The notes: a model not told the origin generated them from the letters alone. A stretch of 64,000 nucleotides of DNA from Flemingiibacterium sp045579745 (GCA_045579745.1 JAZNMQ010000070.1:7255-71254); one strand, 5' to 3'; positions 34,928-44,139 are shown, numbered from the stretch's first letter. Numbers and translations are program-made.

Positions 34928-35200
34928 AAGGCTGAGCAGATATGCCGATTTGCACGATTTCAGAGAGAGCTCCATTTGCTGTGAGGGGCTTATTGCGGTA
35001 AATACGGTCAACTAACCGCTGCTCGGGTGCGGGAGCTATCTTGCACATTGCCGCGCGCAGGAAATGGCGCGACGTTCTCCGACGTTACACGGACTCGGGT
35101 GCTATTTGCTCGAGATAAAGTTAAAAAATCGGGTGGAACCGTGGGATATTTCTCACCCCGAAGGGATAATTTTATTATTATGCCCTCGGGGTGTTTTTGT
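34928..35200 (+). ncRNA. T-box riboswitch, threonine-type
   Basis: Leader that senses uncharged tRNA-Thr and controls thrS by antitermination. The T-box core GGGTGGAACCG is at 35131-35141. The terminator hairpin pairs CACCCCG (35154-35160) with CGGGGTG (35187-35193), followed by TTTTT. Stem I closes by GAGCAG near 34933 with CTGCTC near 35021-35026. Just 5' of that closing strand the sequence AACTAACCG offers ACT or ACC, both threonine codons, as specifier. The AGAGAG motif of the stem I bulge is near 34962. The gene downstream encodes threonyl-tRNA synthetase, as expected. Confidence 0.93.
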
Positions 35201-35232
35201 TTTCCCCTGGGCTGAAAGGAAAGGTATTCATT

Positions 35233-37167
35233 ATGTTCAAAATTACTTTTGAAGGCAACGCGCCGCTCGAGTTTGATGCTCCGATTACTGCTTATGAAGC
35301 GGCAAAGGGAGCGGGACTTACCGACCGTTCCTCTCTCGCTGTAAAGGTTGACGGCGAGGTTCATGCTCTCTCCTATTTGATTGATCACGACTGTGATGCA
35401 AAAATCTTAACCTTTGAGGATGCTGACGGAAAGCATGTTTTCTGGCATACCGCTTCTCACATTCTCGCGCAGGCGGTTAAGCGTCTTTATCCTTCTGCAA
35501 AGCTCACAATAGGTCCCGCTATCGAAACGGGCTTCTATTACGATATCGACAGCGAAACCTCATTTACACCCGAGGTTTTGGCAAATATCGAAGCAGAAAT
35601 GCAGAAGATCGTTAAGGAAAATCTTATTATCGAACGCTTCGCACTTCCTCGCGATGAGGCTATAAAGCTTATGAGCGAGAAGGACGAGCCTTATAAGGTT
35701 CAGCTTATCGAGGAGCTCCCCGAGGGCGAGGAGATCTCGTTCTACAAGCAGGGAGAATTTACTGACCTCTGTGCAGGACCTCACCTTTTCTCAACGGGTT
35801 CCGTCAAGGCTTTAAAGCTCATTCAATGCACAGGCGCATATTGGAAGGGCGATCAGAACAACAAACAGCTTCAGCGCATCTACGGTGTCGCTTTCCCCTC
35901 AAAGGATATGCTAAAGGAGCATCTTACTGCAGTTGAAGAGGCAAAGAAGCGCGACCACAATAAGCTCGGACGCGAGCTTGAGCTCTTTACAACCGTTGAC
36001 TCCATTGGCCAAGGCTTGCCGATTATGCTTCCCAAGGGAGCACGCGTTATTCAGCTTCTTCAGCGTTGGGTCGAGGACGAGGAGCAAAAGCGCGGCTATT
36101 TGCTTACAAAAACTCCGCTCATGGCAAAATCCGACCTTTATAAAATTTCCGGACACTGGGATCACTATAAGGATGGCATGTTTGTACTCGGAGATGAAGA
36201 AAAGGACAAGGAAGTCTTTGCGCTTCGTCCGATGACATGCCCGTTCCAGTACCAGGTATTCCTCAACCGTCAGCGCTCGTATCGCGACCTCCCGATGCGT
36301 CTTGGAGAAACATCAACTCTCTTCCGTAACGAGGATAGCGGCGAAATGCACGGACTTATCCGCGTTCGTCAGTTTACAATTTCCGAGGGACATCTGATTC
36401 TCCGTCCCGAACAGCTTGAGGATGAATTCCGCGGATGTGTTGAGCTTGCAAAGCATATGCTTGACACTATCGGACTTGGCGAGGATGTATCCTATCGCTT
36501 CTCGCAATGGGATCCCAATAACCGCGAAAAATACGAGGGTACAAATGAGCAATGGGAAGAAGCTCAGGGCGCGATGAAGAAGATTCTCGATAACATCGGC
36601 ATCAATTACACTATCGGTATCGGTGAGGCAGCATTCTACGGTCCTAAGCTTGACATTCAGATTAAGAATGTTCACGGCAAGGAGGATACTCTTATCACAA
36701 TTCAGATCGACCAGCTTCTTGCTGAAAAGTTTGGAATGGAGTATATCGATGTTGACGGTCAGAAACGCCGTCCGTACATCATTCACCGTACATCCGTCGG
36801 ATGCTATGAACGTACGCTTGCTCTGCTTATTGAAAAATATGCAGGTGCGTTCCCGATGTGGCTTGCACCGACTCAGATAGCAATTCTGCCTATCGGATTC
36901 GATCAGCACGAATATGCTGAGGCACTCAACGAAAAGCTTAGTGCTTGCGGCATCCGTACATTCCTTGATGAGCGTAACGAGAAGATTGGCTACAAGATTC
37001 GCTCCGCTCAGCTCGAGAAGATTCCGTATATGCTCGTAATCGGAGATAAAGAGAAGAACGATGGCACAGTTGCGGTTCGTTCGCGTAAAGACGGCGACCT
37101 TGGTGTAATGAGCATTGACGAATTCCTCGGAAAGGCTCTTGTTGAAATCAACACAAAGGCAAGATAA
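35233..37167 (+). CDS. thrS: threonyl-tRNA synthetase
   Basis: 644-residue class II synthetase that charges tRNA-Thr. Domains in order: TGS at 1-62, the editing domain with HTASHILAQAVKRLYP and the later CAGPHLFSTG, the catalytic core with motif 2 (TSTLFRNEDSGEMHGLIRVRQFT) and motif 3 (YIIHRTSVGCYERTLALLIE), and the anticodon-binding domain from about 545. The start at 35233 follows GAAAGGAAAGG; the open frame to 35191 lies within the T-box terminator. Transcription is controlled by the T-box leader. Confidence 0.98.
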   Translation: MFKITFEGNAPLEFDAPITAYEAAKGAGLTDRSSLAVKVDGEVHALSYLIDHDCDAKILTFEDADGKHVFWHTASHILAQAVKRLYPSAKLTIGPAIETGFYYDIDSETSFTPEVLANIEAEMQKIVKENLIIERFALPRDEAIKLMSEKDEPYKVQLIEELPEGEEISFYKQGEFTDLCAGPHLFSTGSVKALKLIQCTGAYWKGDQNNKQLQRIYGVAFPSKDMLKEHLTAVEEAKKRDHNKLGRELELFTTVDSIGQGLPIMLPKGARVIQLLQRWVEDEEQKRGYLLTKTPLMAKSDLYKISGHWDHYKDGMFVLGDEEKDKEVFALRPMTCPFQYQVFLNRQRSYRDLPMRLGETSTLFRNEDSGEMHGLIRVRQFTISEGHLILRPEQLEDEFRGCVELAKHMLDTIGLGEDVSYRFSQWDPNNREKYEGTNEQWEEAQGAMKKILDNIGINYTIGIGEAAFYGPKLDIQIKNVHGKEDTLITIQIDQLLAEKFGMEYIDVDGQKRRPYIIHRTSVGCYERTLALLIEKYAGAFPMWLAPTQIAILPIGFDQHEYAEALNEKLSACGIRTFLDERNEKIGYKIRSAQLEKIPYMLVIGDKEKNDGTVAVRSRKDGDLGVMSIDEFLGKALVEINTKAR

Positions 37168-37183
37168 GCTTTAATAATAATGA

Positions 37184-37230
37184 AAAGGCTCGTAACACCG
37201 CGTTAATGCTGTGCTGCGAGCCTTTAAGCA
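37184..37230 (+). terminator. terminator of thrS
   Basis: AAAGGCTCG (37184-37192) pairs with CGAGCCTTT (37217-37225). The T tract after it is interrupted (AAGCATAGTTTT). Confidence 0.75.
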
Positions 37231-37288
37231 TAGTTTTGTGGCATAGAGCTGTTAATCTTGCCGACTAATCCAAAGTAATAAATAATGC

Positions 37289-37320
37289 ATGGGCTGCCGC
37301 ATTTCGCGTCAGCCCATTAA
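37289..37320 (-). terminator. hairpin after anchored beta-helix gene
   Basis: ATGGGCTG (37289-37296) pairs with CAGCCCAT (37310-37317) around a 13-nt loop. On the minus strand it is followed by GCATTATTTATT, a weak T tract, about 40 nt beyond the stop at 37358. It could serve either convergent gene. Confidence 0.6.
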
Positions 37321-37357
37321 TAATATGCCTTAAATTGTTATGCGATTTTTGTAGTAA

Positions 37358-40300
37358 TTATTTCTTCTTAGACTTTGTTACCGCGAAAATCACAACTGCT
37401 CCGACAACTATCACTGCAACAATAACGATGATAATTGCTGTCGGGAATGAGCCTTGTGCATCATCTGTTTGACCGTCGTCCGGGTTTCCTGCGCCCTCGT
37501 CGGTTTCGGTATCAGAAATTGCATCGTCATTCTTATCAGTATCAGTGGGTTTGCTTGTGTCCTTCGGCTCATCAGTTTCAACCGGATCCGCGGGAAGCTC
37601 GTAGTCCTCTATTGCAAGACCAACGTGAGCATAGATACCGATAACGTTATCCGTATTTCCAACGATTTCAGACCATGCTGCATTGCCTGCGCCGAATGCG
37701 GGAGAGGTTGCTTTGAGTGCAACATCATATGTTCCGTTTGTGGTGACATCATAGTTATCACCCGGTACATAACCTGCCTTCTTCGCATTCTCTATCGCTT
37801 CCTTAGACCATGTGGACGGATAGGTTGCCTTGTTTACATCATGAACTGCGGGAGCGAGGTTGGTGAACTGCGGGTCAACCGGATAGAGGTTGTTGATTCC
37901 TACAACTACACCCTTGATTGATTTGCCGATGTTGCTGTTGGAGCTGTAGTTATAGAAAATGTTGTTGTCATACTCTACACCGGTGTAGCCAGCGCCAACG
38001 GGATTTTCAACGCAGCCAGTGCGCGAATATACGATGTTGTTGTACATTCTGAAGTTGTTGGACTGGTTGTTGAAAAGTTCGCCCCAATTAAGGTGAGGAG
38101 TTGCGTTGTTGTAAAGAACGGTGTTGTTGATTACATCAACATTATCACTTCTGAAAGAGTGAATGCCCGAACCGCCGTTTTCGTAAACGAGGTTGTTTTC
38201 TATGAGTATTTTTCCTCTGTAAGGAAGATTGTCGAAAGTGTTATTGTTACTGTCGATGAGGATTCCGTTACCGTCACTGAGAGCTTTGTGTCCTACCCAC
38301 GGGATAAAGTGACGGTTACCGATTGAAATGTTGTTGCGGAAGATGATCTTATAGTCCTCGGTGTTGTTGTCAACATCGATGTTACCGAGCGAACCGAGTC
38401 CGGAGGATGCGTACATGCCCCACCAACCATTATTAACCGAAACACAGTTCTCTATTGTTACATAGTCAGAGAATCGAGTGCCGATGCCGCCTGAGCAAAG
38501 CAGGGTTGCGGTACAGTTGCGAACGATTATGTGGTTAGGTACGATTACGCCGGGGTTGAGAACGCCATCTGAGAATTTATCAGGAGTGTGACCTGAGGTA
38601 GGCTCGATGCACATACCGTTAGTATTGGTAACACTGACCTTTCTTCCCCATTCGCTATCTGTCTTGAATTCCTTGCCGTAGTAAACATCCCAAGCCTGCT
38701 CGTAGGTAACCTCATCAGCAAGACCTTCAATGGTTAAGCCGTCGAAAATTACATAGCTTGCCTGAACGATAATGGTGTTCCATTCGCCGTTTGACTTGAG
38801 CACAGGCTTTTCACCGGGAGCTGCTTTGTAGGTGATATAAGCTTCCGGCAAACCCGAACGGGTAATTACAAACGGACCGTCGTTTGAATATACAGTCGAC
38901 CAGCCGTACGGGATTTCGCTCTCGAAGATGATAACTGTATCGCCGGGGTTTGTCTTGAGATGTGCCGCTTGAATTGTCTTTAAAGGCTTATCCTTATAAA
39001 GACCGCTGTTGGAGTCACTTCCGATATCTCCGTCAACATAATATGTTTTGTATGTCGGAGTTTTAAGAACCTTGATTTCAACGCGGGTTTTGAGTATTCC
39101 GCCAAGACCATCGGAGGTTTCAACTACAAAGTTTACACCTACGGGGTCGGTCGATGCGCCGTAGTAAAGCGGGTCGTCTACAATGTATGCAGGCTTTACG
39201 AATTTATCACTCGGAGGAGTGTAGGTCCATTCGCCTGTCGCTGAATCGATCTTGACGCTTCCCTCATCGGCGGGGATATCCTTGATTATAGTGTATGTAA
39301 GCGGATCGCTGTCCTTATCGGTAGCTTCGATTTTGCCCTTAAGGGTAGTGCCCTGAGCGATAGCGTATGCGTATAGCTGAGTACCCTGAGGAACACTATT
39401 GATATGAGCGGATACGTTTGAATTGTTTACAAAAAGTCTGCCGAGGTTGTTGCATCCCTGGTCGCCCCACATGGGAACCCAGCCGCCGCTGAAGTAGCCG
39501 GCGCCTGAATCATCACGGCCTGACATGATATCAATTCCCACGAGTGAGAAGTTGTCACGCTCAGCCAAATTAGTGCCTTCGGCAAGAGGTGAAATGGAGT
39601 TCCACGGAATCGTGCAAAGGAGGAAATAACCGCCATTTACTTCAAATTGCTGTGCTTTTGCTGTCTTATTGGGAGCAGCCGAAACATAGTGGCACTGCGT
39701 GAAGCTTTCAGTAGGTCGCCACTGAATAATAACGTCATGCTCATCTCTTGCGCCGCTTGCGGTATTGTCACCGTCAATCATTATCTGAACGACGGGCGGA
39801 TGTTCCGTAATCTCGCCATCTGTTTCCTTCGTTTGTATAGTATTGAAGGAACCGTCAGGGTCTTCTACAAAGAAGCCAAGGTAGAGATTTTGGTTGTCAC
39901 ACATAGCGCCAAAGCTGTTTGTGGCACCAATGTATTTTTGAAAATCCATCTTGCTGCTGAGGTCCCACTCGGAGAGAACAGGCTTGTCAAGCGTAGGAGT
40001 TCCGGGGTTCGCTACAAGCGGAGCCTTGGAAGCTCCAAGATAGAGAATACCCCATGTGTTAGGCAGGTTGTAAGCCATATCCTTGTTCCAAAGCCAGGTA
40101 TGGCGAACGGAGCTTGTATGAGAGTCGTTATCGTTGTTTGAAACTTCAAGACCGATAACCGTATTTTGTGCAGCGGTAATTCCAAGTGATTCGAAGGGAA
40201 TGTTTACCTCTACATTGAAGCCATCGGCATCTTCCTTTACCGAATAAAAGACTCCTTCAAGCTCAGTCTTTGTCCACTTGTCCTGTTTGCCGCCATGAAT

Positions 40301-40840
40301 TTCAATTGTTCCGTCGTACTGAATGAAAAAGTGGTAGTCGTTTACTCCGTCGTAATTGTCACCCTTGCTGTGGTCAGCGTCGATGAAGATCTCGACTGAG
40401 TCGTTTTCGTAAATGTTTTCGCTTGTAAAGTCCTTGACAATATCGCTGTCAACAACATCAACTGCGATGCTCAGGTATTTGGCGTTCCATTTTGAGTCGA
40501 ATGTACAGATGTTGTTGTAGATGGTAGCCTCTGTCTGCTGATTTACAGAATAGCGAAGCCCGCCCCATTCGCCAAGATCTCCGTCGACTGTTACAGGAGA
40601 ACCTGACAAACTTGTGTCTGCGGTCGTGTACTTGCCATTGGCAAACGAAAGCATCGGTGCTGTATGCTCTTTGGCATTTCCTGCTTTAGTTGAAACAGCG
40701 AATTGGCGAGAGGGTAACAGCTCTGTTGTTTCCTCAGCCTGCACATTCTGCGCCATGGAAAGCACGCCAAGGCACAGAGCTGAGCTGAGAAAGCTTGCCA
40801 AAAGTTTGTTCATAGCAATCTTCTTGCATGAATAAGACAT
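37358..40840 (-). CDS. secreted, membrane-anchored CBM9-like/parallel beta-helix protein
   Basis: 1160-residue surface protein, paralogue of the 2535-5726 product. It has a signal peptide (MNKLLASFLSSALCLGVLS core, likely cut after VQA at about residue 35), a CBM9-like module at about 75-270 (VDGDLGEWGGLRYSVNQQ), a second CBM9-like module at about 280-505, a cadherin/VCBS-like module at about 515-630 (DSATGEWTYTPP), and a right-handed beta-helix at about 635-1050 opened by YYVDGDIGSDSNSGLYKD. A Thr/Asp/Pro-rich linker follows, then a single membrane segment (AIIIVIVAVIVVGAVVIFAV) with the basic tail TKSKKK. It should sit on the outer face of the membrane and bind or cleave a polysaccharide, perhaps pectin-like; no catalytic residues can be named. 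TGGAGGT precedes the ATG. Confidence 0.88.
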   Translation of the reverse strand: MSYSCKKIAMNKLLASFLSSALCLGVLSMAQNVQAEETTELLPSRQFAVSTKAGNAKEHTAPMLSFANGKYTTADTSLSGSPVTVDGDLGEWGGLRYSVNQQTEATIYNNICTFDSKWNAKYLSIAVDVVDSDIVKDFTSENIYENDSVEIFIDADHSKGDNYDGVNDYHFFIQYDGTIEIHGGKQDKWTKTELEGVFYSVKEDADGFNVEVNIPFESLGITAAQNTVIGLEVSNNDNDSHTSSVRHTWLWNKDMAYNLPNTWGILYLGASKAPLVANPGTPTLDKPVLSEWDLSSKMDFQKYIGATNSFGAMCDNQNLYLGFFVEDPDGSFNTIQTKETDGEITEHPPVVQIMIDGDNTASGARDEHDVIIQWRPTESFTQCHYVSAAPNKTAKAQQFEVNGGYFLLCTIPWNSISPLAEGTNLAERDNFSLVGIDIMSGRDDSGAGYFSGGWVPMWGDQGCNNLGRLFVNNSNVSAHINSVPQGTQLYAYAIAQGTTLKGKIEATDKDSDPLTYTIIKDIPADEGSVKIDSATGEWTYTPPSDKFVKPAYIVDDPLYYGASTDPVGVNFVVETSDGLGGILKTRVEIKVLKTPTYKTYYVDGDIGSDSNSGLYKDKPLKTIQAAHLKTNPGDTVIIFESEIPYGWSTVYSNDGPFVITRSGLPEAYITYKAAPGEKPVLKSNGEWNTIIVQASYVIFDGLTIEGLADEVTYEQAWDVYYGKEFKTDSEWGRKVSVTNTNGMCIEPTSGHTPDKFSDGVLNPGVIVPNHIIVRNCTATLLCSGGIGTRFSDYVTIENCVSVNNGWWGMYASSGLGSLGNIDVDNNTEDYKIIFRNNISIGNRHFIPWVGHKALSDGNGILIDSNNNTFDNLPYRGKILIENNLVYENGGSGIHSFRSDNVDVINNTVLYNNATPHLNWGELFNNQSNNFRMYNNIVYSRTGCVENPVGAGYTGVEYDNNIFYNYSSNSNIGKSIKGVVVGINNLYPVDPQFTNLAPAVHDVNKATYPSTWSKEAIENAKKAGYVPGDNYDVTTNGTYDVALKATSPAFGAGNAAWSEIVGNTDNVIGIYAHVGLAIEDYELPADPVETDEPKDTSKPTDTDKNDDAISDTETDEGAGNPDDGQTDDAQGSFPTAIIIVIVAVIVVGAVVIFAVTKSKKK

Positions 40841-40882
40841 TTTTTTACCTCCAAAAGTGATTTTTGAGTTGTTGCTAAAAAT

Positions 40883-40911
40883 ATTATATATTAATTGAAC
40901 AAATTTGTCAA
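40883..40911 (-). promoter_or_regulatory. consensus promoter of anchored beta-helix gene
   Basis: On the minus strand TTGACA (40906-40911) and TATAAT (40883-40888) with a 17-nt spacer, a perfect consensus promoter, which implies that control is by repression. Confidence 0.85.
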
Positions 40912-40921
40912 TATGTTCAAT
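40894..40921. promoter_or_regulatory. operator candidate overlapping the -35
   Basis: ATTGAACA (40894-40901) and TGTTCAAT (40914-40921) are a perfect 8-bp inverted repeat with a 12-bp centre that contains the -35 hexamer. A dimeric repressor here would block the promoter. Confidence 0.6.
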
Positions 40922-41002
40922 GTAATAAGCTATTCTTGACGCTTCCCATCACAAATTCTGACTATATGTTAAGCATAGCACAGCTTGTTTGTTGAACGGC
41001 GG

Positions 41003-41914
41003 TCAATCGTTTTTCTCGGTATGATTTTTTCTGAACAGGAATTCAAGCTTAGTTTCCGATACAATTACCGCAATGAAGATTAAAATAAATCCTGCCAAGC
41101 CCTTGAATGTCAGATTCTCGCGGCCTAAGGCTACCGAGAATATTACGCCGAAAACAGCCTCGAGTGACAGTATTATCGATGCTGTTGACGGGTCGGTATG
41201 CTTTTGGCCGAAGTTTTGAAGAGTGAGCGCAATACATGTGCAGAAAACTGTGAGATAGGCGATGCTTAGTCCTAAAGAGGGGCTGAATACTATCGACGGA
41301 TAGTCAGAGCGTTCGGTTATCAGCGACAGAACGAGCGCGCATATTCCGCTTGAAGCAAACTGCAGTATAGTGAGAAGCACAGCATCACGAGTGCCTGTAA
41401 ACTGAGATACCGCGATGATATGAAGCGCATAGAAAACGCCGCATGTCAAGGATAACAAATCTCCCATGCCGACAGTCAGTTCGTTTGTCAGAGAAACAAG
41501 GCCTATTCCGACAATACAGACCAAAGCTGAAACGATATTATAGCGGTCGGGACGCTTTTTCGAAATTCCCCATGCCATAAAAGGCACCATTACGCAGTAG
41601 ACAGCAGTCAGAAACGCGTTCTTTCCCGGAGTCGTTTCGGGAAAGCTTATGCCTAAGGTTTGAAAGCAATATGCGGTAAACAGCAGTACTCCGAGGATCG
41701 AGCCCCGTACAAGATACTGCAAATTCAACAACTTCAGTCTGCTGTGAAAAACGATTGCCAAAATTACCGCCGCACTCAGAAAGCGGATAGCAAGCAGAAC
41801 ATTTGTCGGAACGGTATCTACAACATCCTTTACGATAATAAAGGAGCTGCCCCAAATTATTGTTGCAAGAAGCATTGCAAGCTTTGCAACTACACCAATT
41901 TTCAGATTTTTCAT
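41003..41914 (-). CDS. EamA/DMT superfamily transporter
   Basis: 303-residue membrane protein with ten predicted helices in two EamA repeats (LLATIIWGSSFIIVKD in the first, SLTCGVFYALHIIAVSQF in the second; ILSLEAVFGVIFSVAL is the typical end of repeat 2). Members export amino acids, nucleotides or drugs; the substrate is unknown. The ATG at 41914 is chosen because GGAG is 8 nt upstream. The longer frame to 41989 is rejected, since it crosses a GC-rich hairpin and a terminator. The gene lies downstream of the fatty-acid operon but is cut off from it by two hairpins, so it probably has its own promoter. Confidence 0.9.
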   Translation of the reverse strand: MKNLKIGVVAKLAMLLATIIWGSSFIIVKDVVDTVPTNVLLAIRFLSAAVILAIVFHSRLKLLNLQYLVRGSILGVLLFTAYCFQTLGISFPETTPGKNAFLTAVYCVMVPFMAWGISKKRPDRYNIVSALVCIVGIGLVSLTNELTVGMGDLLSLTCGVFYALHIIAVSQFTGTRDAVLLTILQFASSGICALVLSLITERSDYPSIVFSPSLGLSIAYLTVFCTCIALTLQNFGQKHTDPSTASIILSLEAVFGVIFSVALGRENLTFKGLAGFILIFIAVIVSETKLEFLFRKNHTEKND

Positions 41915-41969
41915 AGTGATCTCCATTCCGCCGCGCTGCGGCGGCACAAATACTACAATTAAATTAATT

Positions 41970-41993
41970 AAAAATGGGACGAGTCCCATTTTT
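41970..41993 (-). terminator. second terminator after fatty-acid operon
   Basis: AAAAATGGGAC (41970-41980) and GTCCCATTTTT (41983-41993) form a compact hairpin with A and T tracts on both sides. Confidence 0.75.
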
Positions 41994-42078
41994 AATCAAT
42001 TTAAGGCGTGAAATCGTTTGCTTCATTACCCGCTAAACTAAACTTTCACGCTAACACTCAATTCTTTTAAACAATGCA

Positions 42079-42113
42079 CAGCCGTGAGAGGCGCATGACA
42101 CTTCTCACGGCTG
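42079..42113 (-). terminator. first hairpin after acpP
   Basis: CAGCCGTGAGA (42079-42089) pairs with TCTCACGGCTG (42103-42113), about 25 nt past the acpP stop. The T tract is poor, so the downstream hairpin at 41970 may complete termination. Confidence 0.65.
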
Positions 42114-42137
42114 ATTATAGTATGAACGATTTAATGA

Positions 42138-42362
42138 TTATATATTAGCCTCGACATACTCAACAAGGTCGCGAACAGTCTTGAGGTTAGGAATCTCTTC
42201 ATCGGGAACTGTTACTCCGATTTTGTCCTCGACCTCCATAAGCATCTCAACAACGTCGAGAGAGTCAGCCTCAAGGTCTTCCATTATGTTGGTATCCTCG
42301 GTAATTTCATCAGCAGAAATATCAAGCTGCTTTGCGATGATATCAGCTATTTTTTCAAACAT
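42138..42362 (-). CDS. acpP: acyl carrier protein
   Basis: 74-residue acidic helical carrier of growing fatty acyl chains. The phosphopantetheine serine is in LEADSLDVVEML. TGGAGG precedes the ATG. It is the last gene of the fatty-acid operon, 58 nt after accA; in most Clostridia acpP lies near fabH at the front, so the position is unusual. Confidence 0.97.
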   Translation of the reverse strand: MFEKIADIIAKQLDISADEITEDTNIMEDLEADSLDVVEMLMEVEDKIGVTVPDEEIPNLKTVRDLVEYVEANI

Positions 42363-42420
42363 GGTAAATCCTCCAAAAATTAATAGTATTCCGGATGCCC
42401 GAATTTATTTTGATAGCTCT

Positions 42421-43260
42421 TTATTCGATGATTTTATATTGTCCCATCTTTCTGAACTTATCATATCTTTCATTATATAGCATCTCGCCGTCTTTTTCAA
42501 GTAGTAAAGCCAAATTTTGCAAAATATTTACTTTTAGGGCATCGGCAGTTGCATCATAGTCAAGGTGCGCTCCTCCCGATGGCTCATCGACGATTGAATC
42601 GATTATTCCGAGTTCAAGAAGGTCGCAGGCGGTCATACGAAGCGTTTTAGCGGCATCCTTTTCGCGTGAGGCATCCTTCCATAAAATGCTTGCAAAACCT
42701 CTCGGAGATATTACGGAATAGGTTGCGTTTTCGAGCATAATAACACGGTTTGCACATGCAATTCCGAGCGCGCCGCCCGAACCGCCCTCGCCTATTATTA
42801 CGCTGATTATCGGAATTCGAAGGCCCATCATATCGCGAAGATTCTGCGCAATTGCAAGCCCTTGACCGCGCTCCTCGGCGGAAATTCCGCAGTCGGCACC
42901 CGGTGTATCGACAAATGTAATTATTGGACGGTGGAATTTTTCGGCAAGCTTCATCTGACGCATTGCCTTACGATAGCCCTCGGGATGAGCCATTCCGAAG
43001 TTCGCCTCTATATTCTCGGCAACGGTATGACCCTTCACATGCCCGATAACGGTTACGGGGATTCCATCAAGCTGTGCTATCGCGGTGTACATCGCTTTGT
43101 CATCTCCGAGCGCTCTATCTCCGTGAAGCTCAAGCACATCGGTGAAAATGCGGCTGACATAATCGTGTATTCCCGGGCGATTCTTATGGCGTGAAAGCGT
43201 GAATTTCTCAAGGGCATCGGTGAGATGCTCGGATGCTTTTTCAGCATTGATACCGCTCAT
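42421..43260 (-). CDS. accA: acetyl-CoA carboxylase carboxyltransferase, alpha subunit
   Basis: 279-residue subunit that with AccD transfers CO2 from carboxybiotin to acetyl-CoA, making malonyl-CoA. Crotonase-fold motifs include HGDRALGDDKAM, IGHVKGHTVAENIEANFGMAHPEGYRKA-like region at about 75-105, VDTPGADCGISAEERGQG, and the oxyanion GEGGSGGALGI. Shorter at the N-terminus than E. coli AccA (319), as usual in Firmicutes. Its ATG overlaps the accD stop by 4 nt, which supports equal synthesis of the two subunits. Confidence 0.96.
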   Translation of the reverse strand: MSGINAEKASEHLTDALEKFTLSRHKNRPGIHDYVSRIFTDVLELHGDRALGDDKAMYTAIAQLDGIPVTVIGHVKGHTVAENIEANFGMAHPEGYRKAMRQMKLAEKFHRPIITFVDTPGADCGISAEERGQGLAIAQNLRDMMGLRIPIISVIIGEGGSGGALGIACANRVIMLENATYSVISPRGFASILWKDASREKDAAKTLRMTACDLLELGIIDSIVDEPSGGAHLDYDATADALKVNILQNLALLLEKDGEMLYNERYDKFRKMGQYKIIE

Positions 43261-44138
43261 TTGCGCTCACCGCCTCTCGATAATTTTATTACAAGTGCAA
43301 TTTTGTCGGGAAGCTCCTCGCGTGGGACAATGCTGTCGACAAAGCCATGCTCAAGCTGAAATTCGGCAGATTGGAAATCAGCGGGAAGCTTTTTGCCGAT
43401 CGTACCCTCGATAACGCGTCTTCCTGCAAAGCCGATGAGAGCCTTAGGCTCAGCTAAGATTACATCTCCGAGCATAGCAAAGCTTGCTTCGACTCCACCC
43501 GTGGTGGGGTCGCACAAAACGGTGATGTAAAGAAGTCCGGCGTCGCTGTGAAGTCCGACGGCGGCGCTGACCTTTGCCATCTGCATGAGCGAGAGCGTTC
43601 CCTCGTGCATACGAGCTCCGCCCGAGGCTGTGAATATAACGACAGGCAAGCGCTCGGTTATGGCGTCTTCAAACAGACGCGTGAGCTTTTCACCTACCGC
43701 AGAGCCCATTGAAGCCATCATAAAGGTCGAATCCATAACGGCGATCATGCACTCCTCGCCGCGAATTTTTGCGCGTCCGGTTACAACCGCTTCGTTAAGA
43801 GAGGTCTGCGCACGCAGACGGTTGACCTTTTCGGTATATCCCTCAAATTCGAGCGGATTCGCCGATGTTATGTTTTGGTAAAGCTCGGTAAAGCTTCCTT
43901 CATCGCAGGTGAATGCTAAACGCTCATGTGCGCTCAGCCGTGCATATGCTCCACAGTGTGGGCAAACTGCAAACGCTGCGTCGTATACTCGCTTTGATAT
44001 CTCCTTTTTGCATTTCGCGCAAATGATTGTATCTTCAGCTGCCTTTTCGTCGGTTTCCGTTTTAGCCTTGTGCCTTAGCGATTCAGGAATGGTGATATAC
44101 TGAGCTTTTTTTAACAAATCCTTTAGCAAACTACTCAC
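43257..44138 (-). CDS. accD: acetyl-CoA carboxylase carboxyltransferase, beta subunit
   Basis: 293-residue partner of AccA with an N-terminal zinc ribbon (CAKCKKEISKRVYDAAFAVCPHC is the four-Cys stretch, spanning about 22 residues) and a crotonase-fold domain containing SGGARMHEGTLSLMQMAK and CDPTTGGVEASFAMLGD. The start is not certain: GTG at 44138 is 1 nt after the accC stop with no room for a ribosome site, whereas TTG at 44129 is 7 nt after GAGGTGA and would shorten the protein by three residues. The accC-accD-accA order is tight, with overlaps. Confidence 0.95.
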   Translation of the reverse strand: MSSLLKDLLKKAQYITIPESLRHKAKTETDEKAAEDTIICAKCKKEISKRVYDAAFAVCPHCGAYARLSAHERLAFTCDEGSFTELYQNITSANPLEFEGYTEKVNRLRAQTSLNEAVVTGRAKIRGEECMIAVMDSTFMMASMGSAVGEKLTRLFEDAITERLPVVIFTASGGARMHEGTLSLMQMAKVSAAVGLHSDAGLLYITVLCDPTTGGVEASFAMLGDVILAEPKALIGFAGRRVIEGTIGKKLPADFQSAEFQLEHGFVDSIVPREELPDKIALVIKLSRGGERK

Positions 44139-44139
44139 C

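Noticed and set aside
41915..41989. Longer N-terminus for the EamA transporter
   Set aside because: The extension crosses a terminator hairpin and a GC-rich stem; the ATG at 41914 has its own ribosome site.
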